Positions 37,635 through 46,436 of a DNA stretch of 64,000 nucleotides are shown here, one piece after another. Origin of the DNA: JABAQJ01 sp046327745 (GTDB taxonomy: Bacteria > Gemmatimonadota > Gemmatimonadetes > Gemmatimonadales > Gemmatimonadaceae); the NCBI GenBank assembly GCA_046327745.1, contig JAXLXV010000027.1, forward strand, positions 28,241 through 92,240, written 5' to 3'. Below the pieces are notes generated by a model. It did no database searches. It saw only the letters and a program-made list of their open reading frames with translations, and was not told where the DNA came from. Each line of letters begins with the position of its first letter. The stretch's first letter is position 1. A program made the position numbers and the translations under genes.

Positions 37635-38213
37635 ATGCTCGCTACGCAAGCCTCACTCAGTGATAGATCAGTCAACACGCGGTTCTCTCGGGACAGAGCA
37701 AGCCTCTCGGTTGTTCTTCTCTCGATGGGATCCAGAAACGATCTCGAGCGTGCAGTCACTGTGTTAACGCCGTCGCTCCGCCGGTTTGGCGCTCAACTGG
37801 TCGTTGCGCGTGCCGAAGATGACGTGACCGCCCCCTCCATGAACCAGGATCTGTCGGTGTCGTTCATCCGTGCGCCGAAAGGGGCAAACAGGGCTGAGCT
37901 CTGCGACCTTGGAATGGCGGCGGCAACGGGCGATATCGTTGCTCTACGCGAAGATACGTCGGTTCGTGACTCTGAATGGATGGAGTCCTTTTCTGGAACG
38001 GTTCGCATCAGCGGTCCGATGGACGCCGTGGTCGTTGACCACAACGTAGTGAGCAGCTCCCGAACGTCAGACGTTCAGGGGCCACCGTCCGATCAGGTGC
38101 TCCCGGAGGTGGCGGTGGCATCAGAGCAGATACCCGCTTCTAAGGGTCGTATTTCGATCCCGCTCTCGGATCGTCGCTCAGAAAGTCGGCGGGTAGTCGC
38201 CAGGGACGCGTAG
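37635..38213 (+). CDS. Short GT-A-like protein, possibly truncated glycosyltransferase
   Basis: A 192-residue frame. Residues ~23-125 read like the N-terminal half of a GT2 domain: LSVVLLSMGSRNDLERAV, then FGAQLVVARAEDD, VSFIRAPKGANRAELCDLG and MAAATGDIVALREDTSV. The last resembles the 'AxGxxVxFLDDDD' segment with the acidic pair altered to REDT. The acceptor half is absent and the remainder is low-complexity. Codon use is less GC-biased at third positions than in neighbours and there is no ribosome site, so it may be a relic or a non-catalytic protein. ATG at 37725 is an alternative start. Confidence 0.45.
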   Translation: MLATQASLSDRSVNTRFSRDRASLSVVLLSMGSRNDLERAVTVLTPSLRRFGAQLVVARAEDDVTAPSMNQDLSVSFIRAPKGANRAELCDLGMAAATGDIVALREDTSVRDSEWMESFSGTVRISGPMDAVVVDHNVVSSSRTSDVQGPPSDQVLPEVAVASEQIPASKGRISIPLSDRRSESRRVVARDA

Positions 38214-38731
38214 CACGTCGGCCGCGATGCGGCCATCGCCGGTCGGCGGTGATTTTATCGTCGTCCGGCCAGGCTCGATTGTGACGTGGTGGGCGCCGTC
38301 GTGGCTCCAGTACAACAAGGTGACGAGATTGCGCCCCACACTGTTGCAGGCAGCGCTTGATGCTGCTCGGCACAGTGATTTCCATTTGAAATCGGGCGGC
38401 GACTGTACCCGCCGCAACTCACGCCCGTAATCGCTTGGCCGAGTTGGCGTTCGAGCGCCATCCGGTAGCCAACCCCCGATCGAAAGGCGACGACCCTAGG
38501 CGGCCGATCCAATCCTGACCCAAGTGACGCCGATTCTACTGTCCCATCCAAAGCGCGTTCTGTTGGTCCCTTTCCTGCTGATAACACCGTGCGCTCCGGC
38601 GAGGTGATGTGTAGCCTGAGAATCGGTCAGGTCGTTGCAGTTGCTTGACTTATTCGTCGTCGCAAGGAGTTGGCACGCGAGGTCCACCGCTCGGTGTCCC
38701 TGAGCAAACTTTACCAGGAAGGTCTGTAAGC
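38214..38731 (+). other. Intergenic region upstream of the plus-strand exopolysaccharide operon
   Basis: About 520 bp with no credible gene. It contains a sigma-54-like element at 38624-38639 and an AGGAAGG ribosome site just before the GTG start at 38732. Confidence 0.45.
38624..38639 (+). promoter_or_regulatory. Sigma-54-like -24/-12 element
   Basis: CGGTCAGGTCGTTGCA keeps the GG-N10-GC spacing and a perfect TTGCA at -12. The -24 box (consensus TGGCAC) is weak. It lies ~95 bp upstream of the first gene of the plus-strand operon. Support comes from the sigma-54 activator gene at 52757 and similar elements at 48304 and 52472. Confidence 0.35.
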
Positions 38732-40252
38732 GTGAGCCGAACGATTGAAGGGCAGGGACGAGCTCGTACGGTGGATCAGCTCAAGCCTGGGGAACGTGTC
38801 GTCGTAATAGGCGCCGGCCCCGCGGGGCTCACGGCAGCATACCTGCTAGCCAAAGACGGCGTAAAAGTCACCGTCGTCGAAGCAGACGACGTCGTTGGCG
38901 GCATCTCTCGGACAGCGCAGTACAACGGTTACCGCTTCGACATCGGCGGTCACCGTTTCTTCACGAAGATCGCCCCCGTTGAAGCCCTATGGCACGAGAT
39001 ACTTGGAGAGGACTTCCTCTCCGTGCCACGGCTGTCGCGCATTCACTACGGTGGCAAGTACTTCGATTATCCGCTCAAGGCCGGAAACGCCCTCGCAGGA
39101 CTTGGCATTTGGAACGCCGGGCTGATCGTCCTGAGCTATCTGTGGGCCCACGTGCGTCCGTATCCCGTTGAGGAGACGTTCGAGCAGTGGGTCTCCAACC
39201 GGTTCGGCAAGCGGCTGTACCGCATCTTCTTCAAGACGTACACGGAGAAGGTCTGGGGCATTCCGTGCAGTGAAATTCGCGCCGAATGGGCGGCGCAGCG
39301 CATCCAGGGCCTTTCCTTAGCAAAGGCTATCCTGCACGCGGCGCAACTTCAGAAGCGCTCAGATGCGATCAAGACGCTCATTCACGAATTCCAGTATCCG
39401 CGTTTCGGTCCTGGCCAAATGTGGGAAACAGCAGCGAACCGAGTGGAGTCCTTGGGTGGCGAGGTCCTCATGCGCCACGAAGCCGTGAAGCTGGAGCATC
39501 GCAACGGACGCGTCGTCGCCGTGCGCGTGAAAACTCCGGTTGGCGAGCGACGCATCGAAGGGGATCACTTCATCTCCACGATGCCGATTCGCCACCTCGT
39601 TCGATCGCTGGATCCGGCACCGTCCGAGACTGTGCGCAAAGCCGGTGAGGGCCTCAACTATCGTGACTTCCTGACGGTGGCCTTGATGATCCGACAGGAG
39701 AACATCTTCCCGGATAACTGGATCTACATCCACACCCCGGGAGTGAAGGTTGGCCGCATCCAGAATTTCAACAACTGGAGCAAGGCCATGGTCCCGGAGC
39801 CGGGTACCACCTGCGTGGGCATGGAGTATTTCTGTTTCGAAGGCGATGGCATGTGGAACAGTCGCGATGAAGACCTCATTGCGATGGCAAAAGACGAACT
39901 GGCCGCGCTGAATCTTGCGGACAAGAGCCGCGTCTTCGACGGTACCGTGGTGCGCATGCCCAAGGCGTATCCCGTGTATGACTCGGTGTACGCCGACCAC
40001 CTGCAAACCGTGCGTGGCCACATCGACCAGGTGACCAACCTGCACACCGTCGGGCGCAACGGCATGCACAAGTACAACAACGCCGACCACTCCATGTTGA
40101 CGGCGATGATGGCCTTGGAGAACATGCGAGGGGCCTCGCACGACGTCTGGTCCGTGAATACGGACTTCGAGTATCACGAAGAACAGCGGATCGACGGGCA
40201 AGACAAGGGCAACGCGGCGCCTCCACCCGCGCGCGCCTCCGCAGGCGCGTGA
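38732..40252 (+). CDS. FAD-dependent amine-oxidase-fold protein (UGM/PPOX-like)
   Basis: A 506-residue protein. The GTG at 38732 has AGGAAGG about 8 bases upstream; a longer frame from 38645 has no ribosome site. After ~25 residues comes the FAD motif VVVIGAGPAGLTAAYLLAKD, then VVEADDVVGGISRTAQYNG and FDIGGHRFFTKI. The GGISR and GGHRFF segments mark the UGM-like branch of the amine-oxidase fold that recurs in polysaccharide loci. The C-terminus has NGMHKYNNADHSMLTAMMALEN, typical of this group. It is distinct from the flavoprotein at 30904, so the locus has two. Probable nucleotide-sugar or lipid-linked-sugar redox or mutase role. Confidence 0.78.
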   Translation: MSRTIEGQGRARTVDQLKPGERVVVIGAGPAGLTAAYLLAKDGVKVTVVEADDVVGGISRTAQYNGYRFDIGGHRFFTKIAPVEALWHEILGEDFLSVPRLSRIHYGGKYFDYPLKAGNALAGLGIWNAGLIVLSYLWAHVRPYPVEETFEQWVSNRFGKRLYRIFFKTYTEKVWGIPCSEIRAEWAAQRIQGLSLAKAILHAAQLQKRSDAIKTLIHEFQYPRFGPGQMWETAANRVESLGGEVLMRHEAVKLEHRNGRVVAVRVKTPVGERRIEGDHFISTMPIRHLVRSLDPAPSETVRKAGEGLNYRDFLTVALMIRQENIFPDNWIYIHTPGVKVGRIQNFNNWSKAMVPEPGTTCVGMEYFCFEGDGMWNSRDEDLIAMAKDELAALNLADKSRVFDGTVVRMPKAYPVYDSVYADHLQTVRGHIDQVTNLHTVGRNGMHKYNNADHSMLTAMMALENMRGASHDVWSVNTDFEYHEEQRIDGQDKGNAAPPPARASAGA

Positions 40253-40259
40253 GCGCGCG

Positions 40260-41438
40260 GTGCGGATCGGTGTCGACGCCACCAGTTGGGCGAACGGTCG
40301 AGGGTACGGGAGATTTGCGCGCGAGATCATCCGCGCCATGGCCGAGCTGAGTCCCGAGCACGAGTACGTGTGCTTTGGTGACGATCGCGCGATCGCGGCG
40401 TTCGACCACCCGCCGCGCAACGTCATTCCCCGGCGCGTAGCCCTCGCAGAGTCCCCGACGCTCGCCGCATCGTCCGACGGCAACCGATCGCCGGCCGACA
40501 TGTTGCGGCTGACGAGAGCGGTGGCCCGCGAGCGTCTCGACGTGTTCTTCTCGCCCACGGTGTACACCTACTTCCCGCTGCCCCCGCGATTGCGGGCCGT
40601 CGTGACCGTGCACGACACGATCGCCGAACGATTCCCCGAGCTCACGCTTCCCAGCGCTCGCGCGCGGCTGTTCTGGAAACTCAAGGTCGGCTTGGCTATT
40701 CGTCAGGCGAACCTAGTCCTGACCGTGTCGCATTACTCGGCCCGTTCGATCGCTGACGTCTTTCACCTGTCACGAGACCGCATTCGCGTCGCAGTGGAAG
40801 CGCCCGCCAGCGCGTACTTCCCCTCGTCGGCCCAAGAAACGCTGGCCGCGGCGGGACGCGCCGGGCTGCCCGTCGCGCCAACCACGCGGTGGTTTGTCTA
40901 TGTCGGCGGCTTCAACCCGCATAAGCGACTCGATGTCATCGTCCGGGCACACGCCCGCGTGGTCAAGTCAGCAGATTGCCCTCCGTACCTGCTGTTGGTT
41001 GGCACGCTACAGGGCGATGTCTTCCACGGCGAGGCCGGGCGCATACGCGCGTTGATCGATGAATTGGGCACCGGGGAGTGGGTCAAGTGGACCGGGTTCC
41101 TGCCGGACGAGGAACTCCGTCAGCTCCACGGCGGCGCAACGGCGGCCGTGCTCGTGTCTGAATGCGAGGGCTTTGGGCTGCCAGCGGTAGAAGCCGCGGC
41201 CTGCGGTGCTCCGGTGATCGCCACCACCGAAAGCCCGTTGCCCGAGCTGCTCAGCGGCGGGGGAATCTTCGTTCGCCCCGGCGATGAAGACGCGTTGGTG
41301 TCCGCCATGCAGCAACTGCTCTGCGATCAGGGATACAGGGATCACCTCGGGGCCCGGGCGCGCGAGCGTGCCAGCGCCCTGACGTGGCGCGCGGGGGCAC
41401 AGGCGGCGTTGGATGCCATTCTCGAGGCAGCGGCATGA
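40260..41438 (+). CDS. GT4 glycosyltransferase
   Basis: A 392-residue protein from a GTG 8 bp after the previous stop. GT-B fold: N-terminal MRIGVDATSWANGRGYGRFAREI (donor-side Gly loop), middle VVTVHDTIAERFPELTLPS, C-terminal FVYVGGFNPHKRLDVIVRA and VSECEGFGLPAVEAAACGAPVI. The last carries the E-x7-E signature of retaining GT4 enzymes. It probably elongates the repeat unit on the cytoplasmic face. The stop is overlapped by the next start (ATGA). Confidence 0.85.
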   Translation: MRIGVDATSWANGRGYGRFAREIIRAMAELSPEHEYVCFGDDRAIAAFDHPPRNVIPRRVALAESPTLAASSDGNRSPADMLRLTRAVARERLDVFFSPTVYTYFPLPPRLRAVVTVHDTIAERFPELTLPSARARLFWKLKVGLAIRQANLVLTVSHYSARSIADVFHLSRDRIRVAVEAPASAYFPSSAQETLAAAGRAGLPVAPTTRWFVYVGGFNPHKRLDVIVRAHARVVKSADCPPYLLLVGTLQGDVFHGEAGRIRALIDELGTGEWVKWTGFLPDEELRQLHGGATAAVLVSECEGFGLPAVEAAACGAPVIATTESPLPELLSGGGIFVRPGDEDALVSAMQQLLCDQGYRDHLGARARERASALTWRAGAQAALDAILEAAA

Positions 41439-42712
41439 GCGCCCTTCGCTTTTGCATGCTGACGACGTTCTATCCTCCGCATTCGTTCGGGGGCGATGCC
41501 ATCGGGATTCAGCGGCTGTCTCGCGGACTCGTCAGGCGCGGGCATCATGTGACCGTGGTGCATGACACCGACGCCTACAACATCCTTCGCCGGGGCGCCG
41601 AGCCGAACGTTCCTGATCTCGACAACGATGAAGGTGTCGAGGTCGTCCGGCTGCGCTCGTCGACGCCCGTCATGTCTACCCTGCTGACGCAGCAGACTGG
41701 CCGTCCCGTGGTGAACGGGCGTCGCATCCGACGGGTGATCGAACGTGGCGCGTTTGACGTCGTAAACTTCCACAACGTCTCCCTGATTGGGGGACCGGGG
41801 TTATTTCGCTACGCCGCCGATGCGGTGTCGCTTTATATGGCCCACGAGCACTGGCTGGTGTGCCCGATGCACGTGCTGTGGCGCTACCAGAAGGAACGTT
41901 GCACCGGGCGCGAGTGCACGCGCTGCGCCATCAGCTATCGCCGCCCGCCGCAGCTATGGAGACATACGGGATTGCTCGAGCGTGAGCTTTCCCACGTGGA
42001 CGCCATCATTGCGATGAGCGAGTTCAGTCGGGCGAAGCACAAGGAGTTTGGGCTGCAGCGCGACATGGAAGTGCTTCCCTACTTCCTGCCCGATCCTGAA
42101 TCCAGCAGCGCCCCACAGGCCACGGGCCCGTCTCCGCACGCGCGGCCATACTTCTTCTTCGCCGGCCGCCTGGAGAAGATTAAGGGGCTCGATGACGTCA
42201 TCCCGCTCTTCCGGGATTACCCAGACGCTGATCTGATCATCGCCGGCGACGGTGACTATGCCGCAGAGCTACGCGCCCTGGCCGCCGGCATGCCTAACGT
42301 AGTATTTCTTGGTCGCATTTCGCCGGATGACCTGCGAAGTTACTACCAGCACGCAGTGGCTTCCTTGGTCCCGTCCGTTTGCTTCGAGACCTTTGGCATC
42401 GTCCTTATAGAGGCGTTCCGGCAGGGCACCCCTGTGCTGGCCCGGCGACTCGGCCCCTTTCCCGAGATCATCGAGCAGTCTGGGGGCGGTGAACTCTTCT
42501 GGACGTCGGACGAACTGCGCGTCGCGATGCAGCGATTGCAGCATGAACCCGCCTATCGCCGCCAGCTGTCGCAGGCCGGCTATCAGGCATATGTCGATCG
42601 TTGGACCGAACGCGCGGTCGTGCCGCGCTATCTTGAAATAGTTAGGCGTGCGGCGGAGCGACGCGGACAATCGCGCGTGCTCGAGGCACTGGCCACTCAG
42701 GAGGTTGCGTGA
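41435..42712 (+). CDS. GT4 glycosyltransferase with Cys-motif
   Basis: A 425-residue protein starting at the ATG overlapping the previous stop. The GT-B opening is LRFCMLTTFYPPHSFGGDAI. The middle has HEHWLVCPMHVLWRYQKERC and TGRECTRC, a Cys cluster seen in a subset of GT4 proteins (HxxWLVCP...C...CxxC). It may bind metal or stabilise the acceptor domain. The C-terminal FFAGRLEKIKGLDDVIPLF and PSVCFETFGIVLIEAFRQGTP give the donor site and E-x7-E motif. Sugar specificity cannot be read. A GTGA overlap couples it to the epimerase gene. Confidence 0.85.
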   Translation: MSALRFCMLTTFYPPHSFGGDAIGIQRLSRGLVRRGHHVTVVHDTDAYNILRRGAEPNVPDLDNDEGVEVVRLRSSTPVMSTLLTQQTGRPVVNGRRIRRVIERGAFDVVNFHNVSLIGGPGLFRYAADAVSLYMAHEHWLVCPMHVLWRYQKERCTGRECTRCAISYRRPPQLWRHTGLLERELSHVDAIIAMSEFSRAKHKEFGLQRDMEVLPYFLPDPESSSAPQATGPSPHARPYFFFAGRLEKIKGLDDVIPLFRDYPDADLIIAGDGDYAAELRALAAGMPNVVFLGRISPDDLRSYYQHAVASLVPSVCFETFGIVLIEAFRQGTPVLARRLGPFPEIIEQSGGGELFWTSDELRVAMQRLQHEPAYRRQLSQAGYQAYVDRWTERAVVPRYLEIVRRAAERRGQSRVLEALATQEVA

Positions 42713-43716
42713 ACGTTTTCATCACCGGCGGCTGTGGTTTCATCGGTTCTCACCTTGCCGAGCGGCTGCTCGCGCGTGGCGATCGCGTGTTGGTGCTGGA
42801 TGACCTCTCCACCGGTCGAATGGAGAACATCGCTCACCTGATCGGTCATCCCGGCTTTGACTACCGCATCGGATCCGCGCTGGACCTTCCGTTGGTCACG
42901 GAACTCGTGGATCGCTGTGACCTGACGGTCCACCTCGCGGCCGCCGTCGGCGTGCGCCTCATCGTGGAGCGTCCCGTCCACACCATCGAAACAAACGTTC
43001 GGGCCACAGAGACAGTACTTGCGGCCGCCGCAAAGAAGCAGAAGCTCGTAGTGGTCGCGTCCACGTCGGAAGTGTACGGCAAGTCCACGATGATCCCCTT
43101 CCGGGAAGACCACGACCTTCAGCTGGGACCGACGTCACACTCCCGGTGGGCGTACGCGTGTTCCAAGGCCCTGGATGAGTGGCTGGCGTTGGCCTATTCG
43201 CATGAGAAGCAGGTGCCGGTGATTGTCGTCCGTTTCTTTAACACGGTTGGCCCGCGACAAACGGGACGCTACGGTATGGTGCTGCCCAACTTTGCTCGTC
43301 AGGCGCTCCTGAATGAACCGATTACCGTGTACGGGACGGGCGATCAGTCGCGTTGCTTCGGGCATGTGCAGGATGCCGTCGAAGGCCTGCTCCGGTTGAT
43401 CGGAGCGCCAACGGCGCTCAGTGAAGTGTTCAACATCGGCTCTACCGAGGAAGTCTCTATCCTGCGGTTGGCGGAGCTCGTGCGGGAAGCGGCAGGAAGT
43501 TCGTCGCACATTCAGCTCGTGCCTTACAGCGAGGCATATGCCGCCGGCTTCGAGGATATGATGCGCCGCGTCCCCGATGTCACGAAGCTCGAGCGCGTCA
43601 CCGGCTTCCGTCCGCGCACGCCCCTGTCGCAGATCATCGCCGACGTTGTCGCCGACCAACGCGCCCGCATCAACGGCGAAGCGGGTGAATGGCGTCTTCC
43701 GGCTGGCTCGCGTTAG
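42709..43716 (+). CDS. NDP-sugar epimerase/dehydratase (GalE/UDP-glucuronate-type SDR)
   Basis: A 335-residue extended SDR: MNVFITGGCGFIGSHLAERL (GxxGxxG), VLDDLSTGRMENI (the UDP-sugar-type 'DDLSxG'), VVVASTSEVYGKS and SRWAYACSKALDEWLA (Tyr-x3-Lys), followed by RFFNTVGPRQTGRYGMVLPN. These segments fit UDP-glucose/UDP-glucuronate 4-epimerases or UDP-xylose synthases. The exact reaction is not resolved. It ends CGT-TAG within the CGTTAGGC octamer. Confidence 0.85.
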   Translation: MNVFITGGCGFIGSHLAERLLARGDRVLVLDDLSTGRMENIAHLIGHPGFDYRIGSALDLPLVTELVDRCDLTVHLAAAVGVRLIVERPVHTIETNVRATETVLAAAAKKQKLVVVASTSEVYGKSTMIPFREDHDLQLGPTSHSRWAYACSKALDEWLALAYSHEKQVPVIVVRFFNTVGPRQTGRYGMVLPNFARQALLNEPITVYGTGDQSRCFGHVQDAVEGLLRLIGAPTALSEVFNIGSTEEVSILRLAELVREAAGSSSHIQLVPYSEAYAAGFEDMMRRVPDVTKLERVTGFRPRTPLSQIIADVVADQRARINGEAGEWRLPAGSR

Positions 43717-43723
43717 GCATCGT

Positions 43724-44488
43724 ATGCGCGGCATTCTCACCTGGCACTCGCTCGACACATCCGGATCCCCGATCTCCGTGGCGCCGGACGTGTTTCGCCA
43801 ACAGGTGAGATTTCTGGCCTCTGGGCGCGTTCGCGTGGTTTCCCTGACCGAGCTGGCGCACAGCCCGGATGATGGAACCGACGTAGTGGCCCTAACGTTC
43901 GACGATGGATTCGCGAACGTCGGTGATATCGCGGTGCCCTTGCTTCGTGAGCACTCCTTGACCGCCACGATTTTTGCCGTCACCGAGCATGTCGGCGGAT
44001 TCAACGATTGGGGCGGACGATCGGTGCAGGGAATACCCACTTTGCCGCTCATGGATTGGACGTCGCTCGGCGCCGTCCGTGAGGCGGGACTAGAAGTCGG
44101 TGCTCACACGCGACGGCACCGCGACCTCACGACTGTCTCTGGCGCCGCGCTCGAGGACGAAGTGGCCGGATGCGTCGAGGTCATTGCCGCTAAGACCGGG
44201 GTCCGTCCCGCGTCGTTCGCCTATCCATATGGTGGCGTCGGAGCCGACGCCGTCGTTGCGATTCGCGATGTCTACCAGCAAGCTGTCACCACTGAACTTC
44301 GGCTACTCGACCGTTCCGAAGACCTCGCACTCCTTCCTCGTCTCGACATGTTTTATTTCCGCTCGCCGGGGCAGCTCGAGGCCTGGGGCCGACGGTCGTT
44401 CAAGCAAAGGTTGTGGCTTCGGGCGCAGGGTCGGCGCGTGCGTGCCATGGTCGCCGGTGCTCAGGGACTGGGAGCGCATCATGAGTAG
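43724..44488 (+). CDS. Polysaccharide deacetylase (NodB/CE4)
   Basis: A 254-residue protein. The ATG at 43724 follows the epimerase stop by 7 bp; the longer frame runs inside that gene. CE4 motifs: VVALTFDDGFANV (motif 1, catalytic base Asp plus metal Asp) and VGAHTRRHRDLTTV (motif 2, H-x3-H metal ligands), then ASFAYPYGGVGADAV (motif 3). No signal peptide is visible, so it may act in the cytoplasm on a lipid-linked or nucleotide-activated N-acetyl sugar. This is unusual but known for such loci. The next start overlaps its stop by 8 bases. Confidence 0.85.
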   Translation: MRGILTWHSLDTSGSPISVAPDVFRQQVRFLASGRVRVVSLTELAHSPDDGTDVVALTFDDGFANVGDIAVPLLREHSLTATIFAVTEHVGGFNDWGGRSVQGIPTLPLMDWTSLGAVREAGLEVGAHTRRHRDLTTVSGAALEDEVAGCVEVIAAKTGVRPASFAYPYGGVGADAVVAIRDVYQQAVTTELRLLDRSEDLALLPRLDMFYFRSPGQLEAWGRRSFKQRLWLRAQGRRVRAMVAGAQGLGAHHE

Positions 44489-45596
44489 CCCACTCTTTCT
44501 TTCCGTCGTCATGCCAGTTCGCAACGGACACGACGTATTGCCGTTGTCACTGGAAGCGCTCGCGCAATGTGATTTTCCGCGAGATCGATGGGAGCTGGTG
44601 GTGGTTGACGACGCCAGCACCGACGATACCGCGACGATCGCTGCGCGCTACGCCGACGCCGTCATCAGGATTCCCGGCCGCGCCCATGGGCCCGCCTATG
44701 CGCGAAATCGAGGTGCAGAAGTCGCTCGAGGCGATGTGCTGGTCTTCTTCGACGCTGACGTGGTCGTACACGCGGACACTCTGCGGCGTTTTGCCGAGCT
44801 GTTGGAATCCCGGCCGGAAATTGGTGGCGCCTTTGGTTCGTACGATGATCGCCCGCCGGCAAAGGGCGTTATGTCGCAGTATCGCAATCTGCTTCACCAC
44901 TACACGCATCAGCAGAACGGTGGCGACGTCGCCTCCTTCTGGGCTGGCGCTGGTGCCATTCGTCGCAACGTGTTTCTCGACGCAGGGATGTACGACGAGT
45001 GGCACTTTGCACGCCCCCAGATCGAGGACATCGAACTCGGTCAGCGGATCTGTCGTATGGGCCAACGACTCGTCCTCCAGCCCAACATTCAGGTGACGCA
45101 CCTGAAACATTGGACGTTTGGCTCCGTCGTGCGCACCGACCTGCGTGACCGTGGGATTCCCTGGGCGCGATTGCTGGCGCAGAGCGGAGGCATGCTGAAA
45201 GTGGGGACGCTCAACCTGAAGTGGACGGAGAAGCTCAACGTCATTCTAGTTTGGGCCGCCGCGCTCTTCTTGGCTCTGTGGGTCCCCTTCAGGGACAACC
45301 GGCTGATCTATGCAGCGCTGGCGTTTGTCGGCGTGGTGGTGCTGACCAATTGGAGGCTCTGGGCTTTCTTTGCGCGGGTGCGCGGCCTCGCCTTTGCGCT
45401 CCGGGTGATTCCGCCCCACCTGTTGTACTATCTGCTGAACGGGATATCCTTCGGTACGGGCTTACTGCTGCAACAGGCAGTGGGCGCACCGCTTCCTGAC
45501 CCCACGATTGAAGCGTGGCACGAAGTGGGAGTTCAACGGTGGCCGCCCATCCCCTCCAAACATAGGAGGAGCACGTGGACGGCCGGCAACGAGTAG
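44481..45596 (+). CDS. GT2 glycosyltransferase with C-terminal membrane segments
   Basis: A 371-residue protein from the ATG overlapping the deacetylase end. GT-A motifs are FLSVVMPVRNGHDVLPLSL, LVVVDDASTDDTATIA, HGPAYARNRGAEVARG and VFFDADVVVHADT (DxD). FWAGAGAIRRNVFLDAGMYDE with a downstream IEDIELGQRI gives the acceptor ED motif. Three hydrophobic segments occupy residues ~255-330. The domain order matches membrane-bound GT2 transferases, perhaps extending a lipid-linked chain. Confidence 0.83.
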   Translation: MSSPLFLSVVMPVRNGHDVLPLSLEALAQCDFPRDRWELVVVDDASTDDTATIAARYADAVIRIPGRAHGPAYARNRGAEVARGDVLVFFDADVVVHADTLRRFAELLESRPEIGGAFGSYDDRPPAKGVMSQYRNLLHHYTHQQNGGDVASFWAGAGAIRRNVFLDAGMYDEWHFARPQIEDIELGQRICRMGQRLVLQPNIQVTHLKHWTFGSVVRTDLRDRGIPWARLLAQSGGMLKVGTLNLKWTEKLNVILVWAAALFLALWVPFRDNRLIYAALAFVGVVVLTNWRLWAFFARVRGLAFALRVIPPHLLYYLLNGISFGTGLLLQQAVGAPLPDPTIEAWHEVGVQRWPPIPSKHRRSTWTAGNE

Positions 45597-45628
45597 CAGC
45601 GCGGGGATCGCGCGGAGGAGTGCTTCGC

Positions 45629-46042
45629 ATGGTCACGCCCCAATCACGAGCGTCGGCAGGCGACGGATCGCCCCGTCCCCGTCCGGACACGGAAGAGTTG
45701 ATGATTCCGGCGCTCCAGCTGGCGTTTGCGCCGCTGCACAAGCGAGCGTTTGGGCTCGCGACGGGCGCGGCTGGCGCCACCTTCATGTTGTTGCTCACGG
45801 TCGTCGCGAAACTCAGCCCACTGGCAAAGGGCTTCCCGCTCTATCTCCTGGGCGAGTACTTCTACGGATATTCGGTGTCGTGGCCCGGGGCGCTGGTCGG
45901 TACCCTCTGGGGATTCATCGTCGGATTCGTCGCCGGGTGGTTTGCGGCATTCTGCAGGAATTTCGCCTTGGCCATTTCTGCCTTCTTTATTCGAACTCGC
46001 GCTGAGCTCAACGCCACGCGCGAATTTCTCGACCACATTTAG
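45629..46042 (+). CDS. Small membrane protein with GYxVSWxGAxVG motif
   Basis: A 137-residue protein; the ATG is preceded by GGAGGAG at ideal spacing. After a ~35-residue soluble N-terminus come two hydrophobic segments: one at FGLATGAAGATFMLLLTVVAK and one at GALVGTLWGFIVGFVAGWFAAF. The linking segment has YFYGYSVSWPGALVG. The next gene encodes a shorter protein with the same linker and second segment. Databases sometimes label similar proteins as holins, but there is no phage context. Its place at the end of a polysaccharide operon suggests an accessory role. Function unknown. Confidence 0.7.
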   Translation: MVTPQSRASAGDGSPRPRPDTEELMIPALQLAFAPLHKRAFGLATGAAGATFMLLLTVVAKLSPLAKGFPLYLLGEYFYGYSVSWPGALVGTLWGFIVGFVAGWFAAFCRNFALAISAFFIRTRAELNATREFLDHI

Positions 46043-46060
46043 CGTCCCGCTAGCCAGACT

Positions 46061-46354
46061 ATGAAAGAGTCCCGTGAAACGGCGGTTCAGGCCACACTGT
46101 TGCAACTGAATGCTCGTGCGTGGGGAATCTCGTTCGGATTGTTATTGGGCGGCGGGCTATTCCTGGCAACGGTCGTCCTCGTGCTCAAGGGCGGCCCTAT
46201 GGTGGGTCAACACCTGAGCCTCATCTCGGCCTTCTTCCCAGGATACCGGGTAAGCTGGCTTGGCGCTTTTGTCGGGTTCATCTATGCGTTCGTACTCGGT
46301 TACGCGTTAGGCAGGATCATTGGCGAGGTGTACAACCGACTGACCTTACGGTAA
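46061..46354 (+). CDS. Small membrane protein, paralog of the preceding one
   Basis: A 97-residue protein with two hydrophobic segments: WGISFGLLLGGGLFLATVVLV and AFVGFIYAFVLGYALGRIIG. The linker FFPGYRVSWLGAFVGF matches the preceding protein's GYSVSWPGALVG segment. It lacks that protein's N-terminal extension. Gap of 18 bp, same operon, followed by a strong terminator. The two may form a hetero-oligomer. No catalytic residues visible. Confidence 0.7.
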   Translation: MKESRETAVQATLLQLNARAWGISFGLLLGGGLFLATVVLVLKGGPMVGQHLSLISAFFPGYRVSWLGAFVGFIYAFVLGYALGRIIGEVYNRLTLR

Positions 46355-46388
46355 TCTGCGCACGGGTGCTTGCCCCAACAGCATAAGA

Positions 46389-46414
46389 AAAGAGGCGCCC
46401 TTGGGCGCCTCTTT
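46389..46414. terminator. Bidirectional intrinsic terminator
   Basis: A perfect 12-base stem (AAAGAGGCGCCC / GGGCGCCTCTTT) with a short TT loop; A-rich on one side and T-rich on the other. It serves both the plus-strand operon ending at 46354 and the minus-strand gene ending at 46437. Confidence 0.85.
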
Positions 46415-46436
46415 GCGTTGGTGACGTGGAACTCTG

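Noticed and set aside
39359..40567. A 402-residue minus-strand frame opposite the flavoprotein and GT4 genes
   Set aside because: Crosses two real genes on the other strand and has no motif.
45629..46354. Phage holins or a prophage remnant
   Set aside because: Holin-like topology only; no endolysin, integrase, structural gene or attachment site nearby.
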